DNA of 64,000 nucleotides from Oscillospiraceae bacterium (GCA_015067435.1 SVMM01000002.1:186001-250000), one strand, 5' to 3'; positions 16,890 through 25,051 are shown, numbered from the stretch's first letter. The notes: generated by a model from the letters alone, not told the origin. Translations and numbers: made by a program.

Positions 16890-18281
16890 TTATTTGCCGG
16901 AGAGCTGCTCGTCGATACCCTTGGCGCCGAGCTTGCCCGCGCCCATGGCGAGGATGACCGTCGCGGCGCCGGTGACGGCGTCGCCGCCGGCGTAAACGCC
17001 GAGCTTGCTGGTCATGCCGTCCTCGTTGACGACGATGCCGCCCTTCTTGTTGACCTCAAGGCCGGGCGTCGTCGACTTGATGAGCGGGTTGGGGCTGGTG
17101 CCGAGCGCCATGATGACGCAGTCGACAGGCAGCTCGAACTCGCTGCCCTTGACCTCGATGGGACGGCGGCGTCCGGAGGCGTCCGGCTCGCCCAGCTCCA
17201 TCTGGATGCACGTCATGCCGGAGACGTAGCCGGCGTCGTTGCCGTGGATCTCGACGGGGTTGTGCAGCGTCTTGAAGATGATGCCCTCCTCGACCGCGTG
17301 CTCGACCTCCTCCTTACGGGCGGGAAGCTCCTCCATGCCGCGGCGGTAGACGATGTAGACCTCCGCGCCGAGACGCTTGGAGCAGCGTGCGGCGTCCATC
17401 GCGACGTTGCCGCCGCCGACGACCGCGACCGTCTTGCCGGCAAGCGGCATGAGCGGGGTGTCCGCGCCTTCCTTGTACGCCTTCATCAGGTTGATGCGGG
17501 TCAGGAACTCGTTGGCGCTGTACACGCCGCAGAGGTTCTCGCCTGGGATGTGCATAAACATCGGAAGGCCCGCGCCGGAGCCGACGAACACCGCCTCGAA
17601 GCCGTACTGCTCCATCAGCTCGTCGATGGAGACGACACGGCCGACGACCATGTTCATCTCAAACTTGACGCCCATCGCCTTGAGGCCGTCGACCTCCTTC
17701 TGCACGATCTTCTTCGGCAGACGGAACTCGGGGATGCCGTACACCAGCACGCCGCCGGCGAGGTGCAGCGCCTCAAACACGGTGACGTCGTAGCCCTTCT
17801 TGGCGAGGTCGCCCGCGCACGTGAGGCCCGCGGGGCCGGAACCGATGATCGCGACCTTATGGCCGTTGCTCTGGGGCTTGGCGGGCTCCTCGTTCACATG
17901 CTCGTTGTGCCAGTCGGCGACGAAGCGCTCAAGTCTGCCGATGCCGACGGGATCGCCCTTCTTGCCGCGGATGCAGTGCATCTCGCACTGGGTCTCCTGC
18001 GGGCAGACGCGGCCGCAGACGGCGGGCAGGGAGCTCGTCTCGTGGATGACCTGATACGCGCCCTCGTAGTCCTTCTCGACGATCTTCGCGATAAATTCGG
18101 GGATATGTACGTTCACGGGACATCCGTTGACGCACAGCGGGTTCTTGCAGTTGAGGCAGCGCTGCGCCTCGTCGAGCGCCTGCTCCTCGGTGTAGCCGAG
18201 GGCGACCTCCAGAAAGTTCTTATTGCGAACGTCCGGCTCCTGAGAGGGCATCGCATTCTTGACAAGACTCATGTTAGGCAT
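16890..18281 (-). CDS. nfnB: NADH-dependent ferredoxin:NADP+ oxidoreductase, large subunit (NfnB)
   Basis: NfnB is the FAD and [4Fe-4S] subunit of the electron-bifurcating transhydrogenase NfnAB, which couples ferredoxin, NAD(H) and NADP(H). The 463-residue protein resembles glutamate synthase small subunit. It has an N-terminal double-cluster region (CLNCKNPLCVNGCPV near residues 42-56, then CGRVCPQETQCEMHC near 89-103), a first dinucleotide fold GSGPAGLTCAG near 148, a second one VVGGGNVAMDAAR near 292 and a C-terminal GDAVTGAATV. The partner gene nfnA lies directly upstream, separating it from a stand-alone glutamate synthase subunit. Confidence 0.93.
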   Translation of the reverse strand: MPNMSLVKNAMPSQEPDVRNKNFLEVALGYTEEQALDEAQRCLNCKNPLCVNGCPVNVHIPEFIAKIVEKDYEGAYQVIHETSSLPAVCGRVCPQETQCEMHCIRGKKGDPVGIGRLERFVADWHNEHVNEEPAKPQSNGHKVAIIGSGPAGLTCAGDLAKKGYDVTVFEALHLAGGVLVYGIPEFRLPKKIVQKEVDGLKAMGVKFEMNMVVGRVVSIDELMEQYGFEAVFVGSGAGLPMFMHIPGENLCGVYSANEFLTRINLMKAYKEGADTPLMPLAGKTVAVVGGGNVAMDAARCSKRLGAEVYIVYRRGMEELPARKEEVEHAVEEGIIFKTLHNPVEIHGNDAGYVSGMTCIQMELGEPDASGRRRPIEVKGSEFELPVDCVIMALGTSPNPLIKSTTPGLEVNKKGGIVVNEDGMTSKLGVYAGGDAVTGAATVILAMGAGKLGAKGIDEQLSGK

Positions 18282-18283
18282 GG

Positions 18284-19138
18284 TTACTTGACCTCCTTCT
18301 TGAACAGGTTGCAGGTCTCCTCATGCTTGTGGCGCTCCCACTCCCCGTACATCTTGCTGCGCTTGACCGACTCATCCCAATCGACCTTGAAGCCGTCGAA
18401 ATCCGGGCCGTCGACACAGGCGAACTTCGTCACGGGGCCGCTCTCCTCGTTGAGCGTCAGGCGGCAACAGCCGCACATGCCCGTGCCGTCCACCATGATC
18501 GGGCTCATGGAAACGATGGTCGGGATGTTGTATTTCTGGGTCAGCTTGCACACGAATTTCATCATCATCATGGGCCCCACGCAGAAGACCGCGTCATAGT
18601 TCGCGCCCGCGTTGATCTGCTCCTCCAGCAGCTCCGTGACCAGCGCCTTGCGCACATAGGAGCCGTCGTCCGTGCCGACGAAGAAATTGGTGCACGCCTT
18701 CTTGAACTCGTCCTCCAGCACCACGACGTCCTTGTTGCGGAAGCCCACGATCAGGTCGACGTGAACGCCGGACTCGTGCAGCTTCTTCGCCACGGGGAAC
18801 GCGATCGCCGTACCCACGCCGCCGCCGACGACGGCGACCTTCTTCGCGCCGGGGATCTCGGTCGCGTTGCCGAGCGGACCGACGAAGTCCTGAATATAGT
18901 CGCCCTCCTGCTTGTGGCTGAGCTTCTCGGTGGTCGCGCCGACGATCTGATAGATGATCGACACAGTCCCCTTCTCGCGGTCGAAATCGTGGATCGTGAT
19001 GGGGATGCGCTCGCCGTCCTCGTCCACGCGCAGGATGATGAACTGGCCCGGCTCGGCCTTTTTGGCGATCATCGGCGCTTCGATCTCAATGAGAACAAGC
19101 GTCGGCGTGAGCGCCTTTCTGGTAACAATTCGATACAT
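18284..19138 (-). CDS. nfnA: NADH-dependent ferredoxin:NADP+ oxidoreductase, small subunit (NfnA)
   Basis: NfnA is the ferredoxin-NADP reductase-like subunit of NfnAB. The 284-residue protein has an FAD-binding barrel with PGQFIILRV near residue 30, an NAD-binding fold with VVGGGVGTAIAFPV near 103, and a C-terminal [2Fe-2S] site with cysteines in DGTGMCGCCRL and FACVDGP. GAGGAG precedes the ATG. Only 2 bases separate its stop from nfnB, a canonical coupling. The cooC-cooT genes lie upstream on the same strand. Confidence 0.93.
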   Translation of the reverse strand: MYRIVTRKALTPTLVLIEIEAPMIAKKAEPGQFIILRVDEDGERIPITIHDFDREKGTVSIIYQIVGATTEKLSHKQEGDYIQDFVGPLGNATEIPGAKKVAVVGGGVGTAIAFPVAKKLHESGVHVDLIVGFRNKDVVVLEDEFKKACTNFFVGTDDGSYVRKALVTELLEEQINAGANYDAVFCVGPMMMMKFVCKLTQKYNIPTIVSMSPIMVDGTGMCGCCRLTLNEESGPVTKFACVDGPDFDGFKVDWDESVKRSKMYGEWERHKHEETCNLFKKEVK

Positions 19139-19206
19139 GGCAACCCAACTCCTCTTCTTTTTTGCATTTTTCGTGTATTCTGAATCAAAAATGCTGCATG
19201 GTAATT

Positions 19207-19224
19207 TGCCCCGCGGCGCGGGGC
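19207..19224 (-). other. Hairpin between cooT and nfnA
   Basis: GCCCCGC and GCGGGGC pair as a 7-bp stem with a 3-base loop in the 109-base gap before nfnA. There is no T run, so it is not a normal terminator; it could protect or space the mRNA. Confidence 0.5.
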
Positions 19225-19247
19225 TTGCGGCGCGGCGGTCGAAGCCC

Positions 19248-19457
19248 CTACGCCGTCTTCGCTTCGTCTGCCGCGACCTCCAGAATGACGACGCCGCCGG
19301 TCAGGTCGGCGCGCTTGAGCGTCCCCTCGACCGTCAGCCTGCGCCCGAACAGATCCGTCAGCGTAACGGAGCCCTCCCCCATCTCGATGGCGGAGACGTC
19401 CGAGCACAGCAGGTTCTCCTTGCTCTGCTCATTTTTATATACGCTGGCAAGACACAT
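19248..19457 (-). CDS. cooT: CooT family nickel-binding protein
   Basis: CooT is a small dimeric nickel-binding protein linked to maturation of carbon monoxide dehydrogenase in Rhodospirillum rubrum. The 69-residue product begins MCLASVY, with the conserved N-terminal Cys that ligates nickel, and then has a beta-rich SH3-like body including VTLTDLFGRRLTVEG. It follows the His-rich gene by 3 bases and is in the same operon as cooC. No CODH catalytic gene is in the window, so the client enzyme is unknown. Confidence 0.85.
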   Translation of the reverse strand: MCLASVYKNEQSKENLLCSDVSAIEMGEGSVTLTDLFGRRLTVEGTLKRADLTGGVVILEVAADEAKTA

Positions 19458-19460
19458 CTC

Positions 19461-19799
19461 TTACGCCTCCTTCAGCAGCTCCAGCACCTCGCGCAGCTGC
19501 ACGTTTGCCACCTCAAAGCTGCCGATGGCGTCCAGCAGGCGCTTGCGCGCGGGGCCCTCCAGCGTGTCCAGCAGCTCCGCAAGCTCTTCGGCGTGGTGCT
19601 CGTTGTGGTCGATCATATAGCGAAGGATCGCCTCGGAGCGCTCCTTCGGCGCAATCTCTCCATCCGCATGGACGTGAGGATGCTCGTGCTCATGGGGATG
19701 CTCGTGGTCATGGCTGTGCGTGTGCTCGTGCTCATGGCCGGGCTCGTGCTCGTGCGGATGCGAATGGGTGTAGGTGTGTTCATGCTCGTGCTCGTGCAT
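19461..19799 (-). CDS. His-rich metal-binding protein, CooJ-like role
   Basis: This 112-residue protein starts with a tract holding 20 His in the first 44 residues, mostly as HEH repeats mixed with Thr, Ser, Pro and Asp. It is followed by a helical domain from about residue 50 (ERSEAILRYMIDHNEHHAEELAELL). The tract should bind several nickel or zinc ions. R. rubrum CooJ, a CODH nickel chaperone, has its His-rich part at the C-terminus; here it is at the N-terminus. The place between cooC and cooT supports an equivalent role, which remains inference. Confidence 0.8.
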   Translation of the reverse strand: MHEHEHEHTYTHSHPHEHEPGHEHEHTHSHDHEHPHEHEHPHVHADGEIAPKERSEAILRYMIDHNEHHAEELAELLDTLEGPARKRLLDAIGSFEVANVQLREVLELLKEA

Positions 19800-19820
19800 T
19801 GCGTTTGTCCTCCCCGTTTT

Positions 19821-20582
19821 TTACAGAATATCCAGCTTGCCGAGCGCCTCCGCCGTGCCGCGCAGGATCTCCGCGCCGGACGGCAGGTCAAAAACGCTCT
19901 TCCCCAGAATATCGTACTCGATCTGCTCCGGGTCCTCGCCGATGACCGCGAGGACGGGGATGTCCCCCGTGTCGACCAGCTCCATCGCCGACGCGTCCTC
20001 CACGCGGTTGATGACAGCGCCGCACCTCTCGTACATCGTCAGTTCGTCCGCCACGCGCTTGACGGTCTGGATGACCTTCGTGCCCTTTTTGCTCGCGTCC
20101 GAGACGAGGATCAGGTGCGTCACCTTTTCGAGCACCCGGCGGTTCACCTGCTCGATGCCCGCCTCGCTGTCGACGACCACGTAGTCGTAATCGTGGATCA
20201 GCAGGCCGATGACCTGCCGCAGATAGGTGTTCACGGCGCAGTAGCAGCCCGCCGTCTCCGGACGCCCGATGGCGAAGAAATCATAGCCCTCACGGTGCTC
20301 CGTCGCGGCGAGCAGGCGCTCCTTCACGCTCTCCAGAATGTCGCCCACACCGCCGCCCGCGCGCTCCGTGACCTCGCCCGTGACCTCCTTGCGGATGTCG
20401 TCCAGCGTCTTTTTCGGCTCGATCCCCAGCGCGGTCGAGAGCCCGACGGCGGGGTCGGCGTCGATGGCAAGGATACGCGCGCCGGGATGCGCGGCGACCA
20501 AAAGCCGCACCATCGCGGCGGAAACAGACGTTTTGCCCACGCCGCCCTTTCCGGCGACCGCGAGGATCTTCGCATCAGCCAT
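19821..20582 (-). CDS. cooC: CooC-type nickel-insertion ATPase
   Basis: CooC is a MinD/ParA-like ATPase that inserts nickel into CO dehydrogenase. The 253-residue protein has the Walker A block GKGGVGKTS (residues 11-19), LAIDADPAVGL near 38 (Walker A'), and the signature CxC in AGCYCAVN near 111-118, which binds nickel between two subunits. VVVDSEAGIE is the Walker B region. It is the first gene of a five-gene operon ending in nfnAB. It could instead serve acetyl-CoA synthase (AcsF type); the sequence does not separate these. Confidence 0.92.
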   Translation of the reverse strand: MADAKILAVAGKGGVGKTSVSAAMVRLLVAAHPGARILAIDADPAVGLSTALGIEPKKTLDDIRKEVTGEVTERAGGGVGDILESVKERLLAATEHREGYDFFAIGRPETAGCYCAVNTYLRQVIGLLIHDYDYVVVDSEAGIEQVNRRVLEKVTHLILVSDASKKGTKVIQTVKRVADELTMYERCGAVINRVEDASAMELVDTGDIPVLAVIGEDPEQIEYDILGKSVFDLPSGAEILRGTAEALGKLDIL

Positions 20583-20610
20583 CGTCCAGCCCCCATTCTC
20601 TTGATTGAAC

Positions 20611-20639
20611 AGTATACCACCTTATCTTGTGCATTTCAA
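20611..20639 (-). promoter_or_regulatory. Sigma-A promoter of cooC-nfnB operon
   Basis: TTGAAA and TATACT are separated by 17 bases on the minus strand. The predicted start is about 25 bases before cooC. Confidence 0.75.
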
Positions 20640-20783
20640 GATGATTTCGCACGATTTGCGGGAGCCTGCGCCCCGCCGCGTAAAAGGCGCGAAACGGCGC
20701 AAAAGGGGGCGAAAACGCCAACGTCAAAAAACGCGAAGCGGCGCGGGGCCGCGCGAAAACGCGGACCCGCGCCGCCGGGCGCG

Positions 20784-21758
20784 TCAATCCACCACCGCGT
20801 CGTGCACCGCGCGCACCGCCTCGTCCGCGCGCGCGCGATCCACGTAGAGCGTCAGGCTGCGCGCCGACGCGTCGACGCCGCGCGCGGCGATCCCCGCGGC
20901 GTCAAGCGCGAGGAGCGCTTTCTTCTGCACACAAAGCGACGGCACCGCTCCGCCGACGAGCGTCACCGCCGCGAACGCGTCCGCGCCGCCCGCGCGCTGC
21001 GTCACGCCTGTGACCGCACGCTTCTCCCCCTCCGCGCCAACGCGCGTGCCCACGCTGTCCGGCGCGCAGGAGCGCACCTCCAGCGCGACGCCGCGCTCCT
21101 GTGCGAGCACCGCGCACTTGTCGTGGAGCACCCGCGCGCCCGCGCGGGAAAGCGCGACCATATCCTCGTACGACACGCGCGACAGCCGCCGCGCCGTCGG
21201 ACAGACGCGCGGGTCGGCGGTGTACACGCCGTCGACGTCCGTATAGATGCGGCAGACTTCCGCGCGGAACGCGTCCGCGAGCGCGACGGCGGAGTAGTCC
21301 GAGCCGCCGCGGCCCAGCGTGTACACGTCGCCGTTCGCGCCGACGCCCTGAAAGCCGGCGCAGACCACGACGCGCCCCGCGTCCAGCTCCCGCGCCACGC
21401 GCTCCGTGCCGATTTCCGTCACGCGCGCGTCGCCGTACGCGCCGTCGGCGCGGATCGGCAGCTGCCACGCGCCGAGCGACACGGCGTCCACGCCCAGCGA
21501 CATAAGCGCCATTGCCGTCAGCGCCGCCGACGCCTGCTCCCCCGTGGCGAGCAGCGCGTCCAGCTCGCGCGCGCTCGGGTCGGCGGCAAGCTCCCGCGCC
21601 TGACGGATCAGACGGTCCGTGGCGTCGCCCTGCGCCGAGACCACGACGATGACGTCGTGCCCCGCGCCGCGCGTCTCCTTTGTGATATGGGCAATGTGCA
21701 GCAGCTTTTCGGCGTCGGCAACCGAGCTGCCCCCGAACTTCTGCACGATCAGGCTCAT
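20784..21758 (-). CDS. lysC: Aspartate kinase with shortened regulatory end
   Basis: Aspartate kinase makes aspartyl phosphate for lysine, threonine and methionine. The 324-residue protein has IVQKFGGSSVADAEK at the start, a LGRGGSDYSAVALA block near residue 165 and DVDGVYTADPR near 190. Usual monomeric forms have about 400 residues with two C-terminal ACT units; here only about 75 residues follow the kinase core, enough for roughly one ACT-like unit. The ATG at 21758 follows AGAAGGGA; the upstream in-frame Met lies inside a terminator hairpin. Feedback control may therefore differ. Confidence 0.9.
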   Translation of the reverse strand: MSLIVQKFGGSSVADAEKLLHIAHITKETRGAGHDVIVVVSAQGDATDRLIRQARELAADPSARELDALLATGEQASAALTAMALMSLGVDAVSLGAWQLPIRADGAYGDARVTEIGTERVARELDAGRVVVCAGFQGVGANGDVYTLGRGGSDYSAVALADAFRAEVCRIYTDVDGVYTADPRVCPTARRLSRVSYEDMVALSRAGARVLHDKCAVLAQERGVALEVRSCAPDSVGTRVGAEGEKRAVTGVTQRAGGADAFAAVTLVGGAVPSLCVQKKALLALDAAGIAARGVDASARSLTLYVDRARADEAVRAVHDAVVD

Positions 21759-21771
21759 GGTATCCCTTCTC

Positions 21772-21820
21772 AAAAAAACATGGATTGGCGGGAAATCGGT
21801 AAATCCCGCCAATCCATGTT
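21772..21820 (-). terminator. Strong terminator/attenuator just upstream of lysC
   Basis: A perfect 17-bp stem (21777-21793 with 21804-21820) has a 10-base loop and is followed on the minus strand by a T run. It can end transcripts of the surface-protein gene, but its T run stops only about 14 bases before the lysC start, so it also sits in any lysC leader. Confidence 0.85.
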
Positions 21821-21846
21821 ATGAACCTGCTTCCTCCGGCGTTCGC

Positions 21847-21878
21847 GGCGCGGGCGGCATTTTGCCGCCGTCCGCGCC
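21847..21878 (-). other. GC-rich hairpin between surface protein gene and lysC
   Basis: GGCGCG and GGCGGCA pair with TGCCGCC and CGCGCC around a 3-base bulge. It lies just before the terminator hairpin and could be part of the same leader fold. Confidence 0.5.
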
Positions 21879-21891
21879 GAAGGTGTTCCGA

Positions 21892-24486
21892 TCAGATGCT
21901 GATGATCGCCGTATCACTCGCCTCGTCATACGTGATGCCATAGCCGATGAATTCCGCCAGCTCGCGCAGGCTGAAGAAGTTGTTGCCGCCGATGTTGAAC
22001 ACATTCAACCCTTCCAGCACATTGCCATCGCAGCAGACCACCTGCCTGCTCCTCATCGCGGAACGCGACAGGTCGCGCGGATCGCTGCTGAGCGCGCCGT
22101 CGTAGTCCACGCCCTTTTCGATGGTCACCTTATTCTCCCTCTCGTCGTATCTCACGGTGAACTTCGCCGACGTGCCCGCGAGCATCGCCGCGAGATCGCG
22201 CAGCATGACGTAGTTGTGCCCGTCGATGTTGTACGCCTTGACGTCCAGAGCCCTGCCGTTGACCGTGATCGTCTGCCGCGAGAGCTGTGCGTTCACCTCC
22301 TCGGCCGCCGTCTGCACCTGCTCCGGCTCATCAATCGCCGCCGACTGCGCCGTCGCCTCGCCGAACTTCGCCTTGATCTCCGTGTTCCCGCCGGGCTGTT
22401 GGAACGTATAGACGCCGTTCCCCTTGTCGGTGAGCTTCACATTGCCGGTCGTGGTGACGCCCTTCATGTTGACGCTCAGATCCTTGAGCTCCATCCCCGC
22501 GTCGGGGACGACCGTCAGCGTCACCGTGTCGCGGATGCCCGCGCTCTCGGGCGAGACGACGATCTTGCCGCCGTCGAAGGTCAGCGGGGACTGGAACGTC
22601 TGTGAAAACGGCTCGCTCGGCTCGCGCTCGGGCGTGGTGGGCTTGGGGTCGGGCTTGGTGGGTTCGGTCGGCGTGGTGGTGACGGCTGCGCTGGCGGGGA
22701 ACACCACGCGGGCGTAGTCGGTCACCCTATCTGCCTCGGTATCAGCAGGGAAGGTTTCGCCCGTGGAGCTGCCCTTGAGAAAGCCCTTCCAGTCGAGCAC
22801 GGTGGTCAATGACGCCGTGCCGCTGAATTTCAGCGCATTGCCGCCGCTGACGTCCACCTTCTTCACCGTGGTTTCCGAAATCGCAAGCGAGTTGGCTTTC
22901 ACGCCGTAGGACCCGTCCCCGGTGCCGGTGGCGGTCAGCGTCGCGGTGCCTTTGACCGTGACAGCGCCCGCGGCATCAATACCGGCGCTGTACGAATCGG
23001 TATTGCCGCCGGTAATCGTGCCGCCGGTCGCTTTCACCTCGCCGCCGCCGATCATAACGGCGGCGGTAGAGTAGATACCGGCGCTGGTCAACTTGCCGTT
23101 GTAGCTGCCGCCTCCGGTCATCGCGCCGCCCTTCGCGGTCACCGTGCCGCTGTTGATCGTGACGTCGGCGGCTTTGATGCCGTAGCTGGTCGTTAAGCTT
23201 GCGGTGCTGCTGTTCGTGTTCATGCCGCCGGCCGTGGCGGTCACCTCGCTGTTCGTAACGCTCAGCGTGCCGCGGGCTTCAATGCCAAACGTGGCATTGT
23301 CTTTCGAGTTGCAGCCGGTCGCGTTCACCGTGCTGCTGTTAATGGTAATGCCGTTTGCGGAAATGCCGTACGTGCTGGCCCACGATTCGTTTCCATTGAC
23401 GGGGGTCACGGTCACCGTGCCGCCGTCGACGGTCAGGTCGGCGGACGAGAAACAGTATATGCCGAACGAGGTGCCGTTTGTGCAGCTCAAAGCCTTCACG
23501 GACACCTCCGCTCCGTTTTTGACGGTCATGTTGCTTGCGCTGAGAATGCCGCACGAGCCTGCCTCGCCCGCGGCATCGCCGGCGGTCACGGTCACATTGG
23601 CGCCGTCGTCGACGATCACGTCGCCCGCGCTGAGAATGCCGCGCGAGCCATTCTCATTGCCCTTGGCATCGCCGGCGGTCACTTCCACTCTCGTGCCTGC
23701 GCCGCTGACGGTCAGGGCGGGAACAACGTCGTTACTGCTGCAGGAAATGCCCAGCGAGTCGCTGTTGTCCGACGCGCAGGCGGTCACGGTCACATTGGCG
23801 CCGCTTTCGATGGTCATGCCTACGTTGGCGGTAATGCCGATCGTGCCACGTTTGGACTTGCCGGCGGTCACGGTCACGGTGGCGCCGCTGACGGTCAGGG
23901 CGCCGCCATTACAGTCAATGCCGAGCGTGGCGACGCCCGCTACCGCGTTATCGCCGTACTCGCCGGCGGTCACGGTCACATTGGCGCCGCCGTTGATGGT
24001 CAGGCCGCCGCTGGCGCAGTAAATGCCTTCCGCTCTGGTAGTATTGTCCCCGGTGGTCTTGCGGGCGGTCAGGGTCAGGGAGCCGCTGCCCGTGATGGTC
24101 AGGCCGCCGGCAGCAGAATGAATTACCCACGACGAATTGGCGCCGTTACCCGCCGCGAGCTTGTTGTTCGTCCCGTCGGCGAGCGTGATCGTGAGGGGGA
24201 TGGCGGTTTCAATGGCATATTGGCCGTCATACGAACCGAGGTCCACACCGTTAAGCGTCAGCGTCGCGGGAGAACCCGGGGCATAGATAATCGTTGCGTC
24301 ACTCGAAGTGGCTGTTACAATTCCATTTTTGGAGCCGTTTGCCTTCCAATAGTGAGTGAATCCATCGTTGCTCCCGGTCACATCTGTGCCGCAGACATTT
24401 ACCGTAACCGCCGCCCTTGCCGTCGCCGGCAGGAACGTCAGGCACAGCGCAAGCGCCATGATGAGACTCGCCAATCTCTTCTTCAC
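21892..24486 (-). CDS. Secreted repeat-rich (beta-helix) protein with copper-amine-oxidase-like end domain
   Basis: The 864-residue protein starts at GTG 24486, about 10 bases after AGGAGG, giving a clear signal peptide (KKRLASLIMALALCLTF, cut after ARA). Residues about 30-600 are degenerate repeats of the form GLTINGGANVTVTAG, typical of a right-handed beta-helix or carbohydrate-binding surface module. A Thr/Pro linker (TTPTEPTKPDPKPTTPE) follows, then a bacterial-repeat domain (IVVSPESAGIRDTVTLTVV), and a C-terminal copper-amine-oxidase N-domain-like part (ITVNGRALDVKAYNIDGHNYVMLRDLAAML). There is no sortase motif. The role is probably adhesion or glycan binding, but is not proven. Confidence 0.85.
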   Translation of the reverse strand: MKKRLASLIMALALCLTFLPATARAAVTVNVCGTDVTGSNDGFTHYWKANGSKNGIVTATSSDATIIYAPGSPATLTLNGVDLGSYDGQYAIETAIPLTITLADGTNNKLAAGNGANSSWVIHSAAGGLTITGSGSLTLTARKTTGDNTTRAEGIYCASGGLTINGGANVTVTAGEYGDNAVAGVATLGIDCNGGALTVSGATVTVTAGKSKRGTIGITANVGMTIESGANVTVTACASDNSDSLGISCSSNDVVPALTVSGAGTRVEVTAGDAKGNENGSRGILSAGDVIVDDGANVTVTAGDAAGEAGSCGILSASNMTVKNGAEVSVKALSCTNGTSFGIYCFSSADLTVDGGTVTVTPVNGNESWASTYGISANGITINSSTVNATGCNSKDNATFGIEARGTLSVTNSEVTATAGGMNTNSSTASLTTSYGIKAADVTINSGTVTAKGGAMTGGGSYNGKLTSAGIYSTAAVMIGGGEVKATGGTITGGNTDSYSAGIDAAGAVTVKGTATLTATGTGDGSYGVKANSLAISETTVKKVDVSGGNALKFSGTASLTTVLDWKGFLKGSSTGETFPADTEADRVTDYARVVFPASAAVTTTPTEPTKPDPKPTTPEREPSEPFSQTFQSPLTFDGGKIVVSPESAGIRDTVTLTVVPDAGMELKDLSVNMKGVTTTGNVKLTDKGNGVYTFQQPGGNTEIKAKFGEATAQSAAIDEPEQVQTAAEEVNAQLSRQTITVNGRALDVKAYNIDGHNYVMLRDLAAMLAGTSAKFTVRYDERENKVTIEKGVDYDGALSSDPRDLSRSAMRSRQVVCCDGNVLEGLNVFNIGGNNFFSLRELAEFIGYGITYDEASDTAIISI

Positions 24487-24518
24487 AAACTCATTTCCTC
24501 CTCCTGCAATTTTATTCC

Positions 24519-24545
24519 AATATAAGAATATAGCACACCTGTCAA
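24519..24545 (-). promoter_or_regulatory. Promoter of the secreted repeat protein
   Basis: A perfect TTGACA is followed after 15 bases by TATATT on the minus strand; a TATTGG at 17 bases is an alternative -10. Confidence 0.6.
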
Positions 24546-24550
24546 CGCTT

Positions 24551-24574
24551 CGCATCGTCCGATGGTACGATGCG
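24551..24574. other. Inverted repeat upstream of the repeat-protein promoter
   Basis: CGCATCGT and ACGATGCG form an 8-bp dyad with 8 bases between, ending 5 bases from the -35 box. It may be a regulator site. Confidence 0.45.
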
Positions 24575-24595
24575 TGCATTTTTTTTGCGCGGGGC

Positions 24596-24623
24596 AAAAA
24601 AAGGCGGGCATCTTCAGCCCGCC
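24596..24623 (-). terminator. Terminator overlapping the pheB stop
   Basis: The stem GGCGGGC/GCCCGCC (24603-24609 with 24617-24623) is followed on the minus strand by seven T residues. Confidence 0.85.
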
Positions 24624-25051
24624 AGAATTTCAAAGCGCACCACGCCGTCCAGCTCCGCCGCGTCCGAGATCAGATGCTCGACCGAGCGGCTCATCATGCT
24701 CGTCTCCGCCGAGACCGTCACCGCCGCGCAGCCGTTGGTGGGGATGCTCTGGTTGATCGTCAGTATATTTGCGCCCGACGCGGCAAAAATAGAGAGGACG
24801 TTCGACAGCACGCCCGGGTTGTTCTTGAGCAGCGCGTAGAACGTAATGATGTGCTCCGTCCGCAGGTCGGTGAACGGCTGCACCGCGTCGCGGTACTTGT
24901 AATAGGCGCTGCGGCTGATGCCCACCGCCTTCGCCGCGTCCAGCGCGGTGCGCACCTCGCCCGCGCGCAGCATGCGGTTCGCCTCGGCGACCTTGGGGAT
25001 CACCTCTGGCAGTACCTCCGCCGCAACGAGAAAAAACCTGCTCCCCGGCAT
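24614..25051 (-). CDS. pheB: ACT domain protein PheB (UPF0735)
   Basis: PheB-type proteins (UPF0735) are about 147 residues with a C-terminal ACT domain, thought to take part in amino acid-linked regulation. This 145-residue protein matches throughout: RFFLVAAEVLPEVIPKV near the start, the helix-turn-helix-like SRSAYYKYRDAVQPF near residues 47-61, then an ACT domain from LLKNNPGVLSNVLSIFA to the end. The ATG at 25051 follows TAGGAGG by 9 bases. No homoserine dehydrogenase is adjacent, though lysC is two genes away. Confidence 0.9.
   Translation of the reverse strand: MPGSRFFLVAAEVLPEVIPKVAEANRMLRAGEVRTALDAAKAVGISRSAYYKYRDAVQPFTDLRTEHIITFYALLKNNPGVLSNVLSIFAASGANILTINQSIPTNGCAAVTVSAETSMMSRSVEHLISDAAELDGVVRFEILAG

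Noticed and set aside
14448-18599. 1383-codon plus-strand open frame
   Set aside because: It runs antisense through tagO, trpS, nfnB and the start of nfnA, crosses promoters and terminators, and has no recognisable motif.
20640-20783. Possible small gene or RNA between lysC and cooC
   Set aside because: 144 bases of GC-rich sequence with no start, binding site or convincing hairpin; I see nothing definite in it.
18954-21824. 956-codon plus-strand open frame over nfnA to lysC
   Set aside because: It is antisense to five genes with clear families; composition is that of a shadow frame.
24551-24585. Hairpin followed by a T run on the plus strand, like a terminator
   Set aside because: No plus-strand gene reads into it; its position next to the -35 box of the minus-strand promoter makes a dyad site more likely, so it is listed as an inverted repeat.
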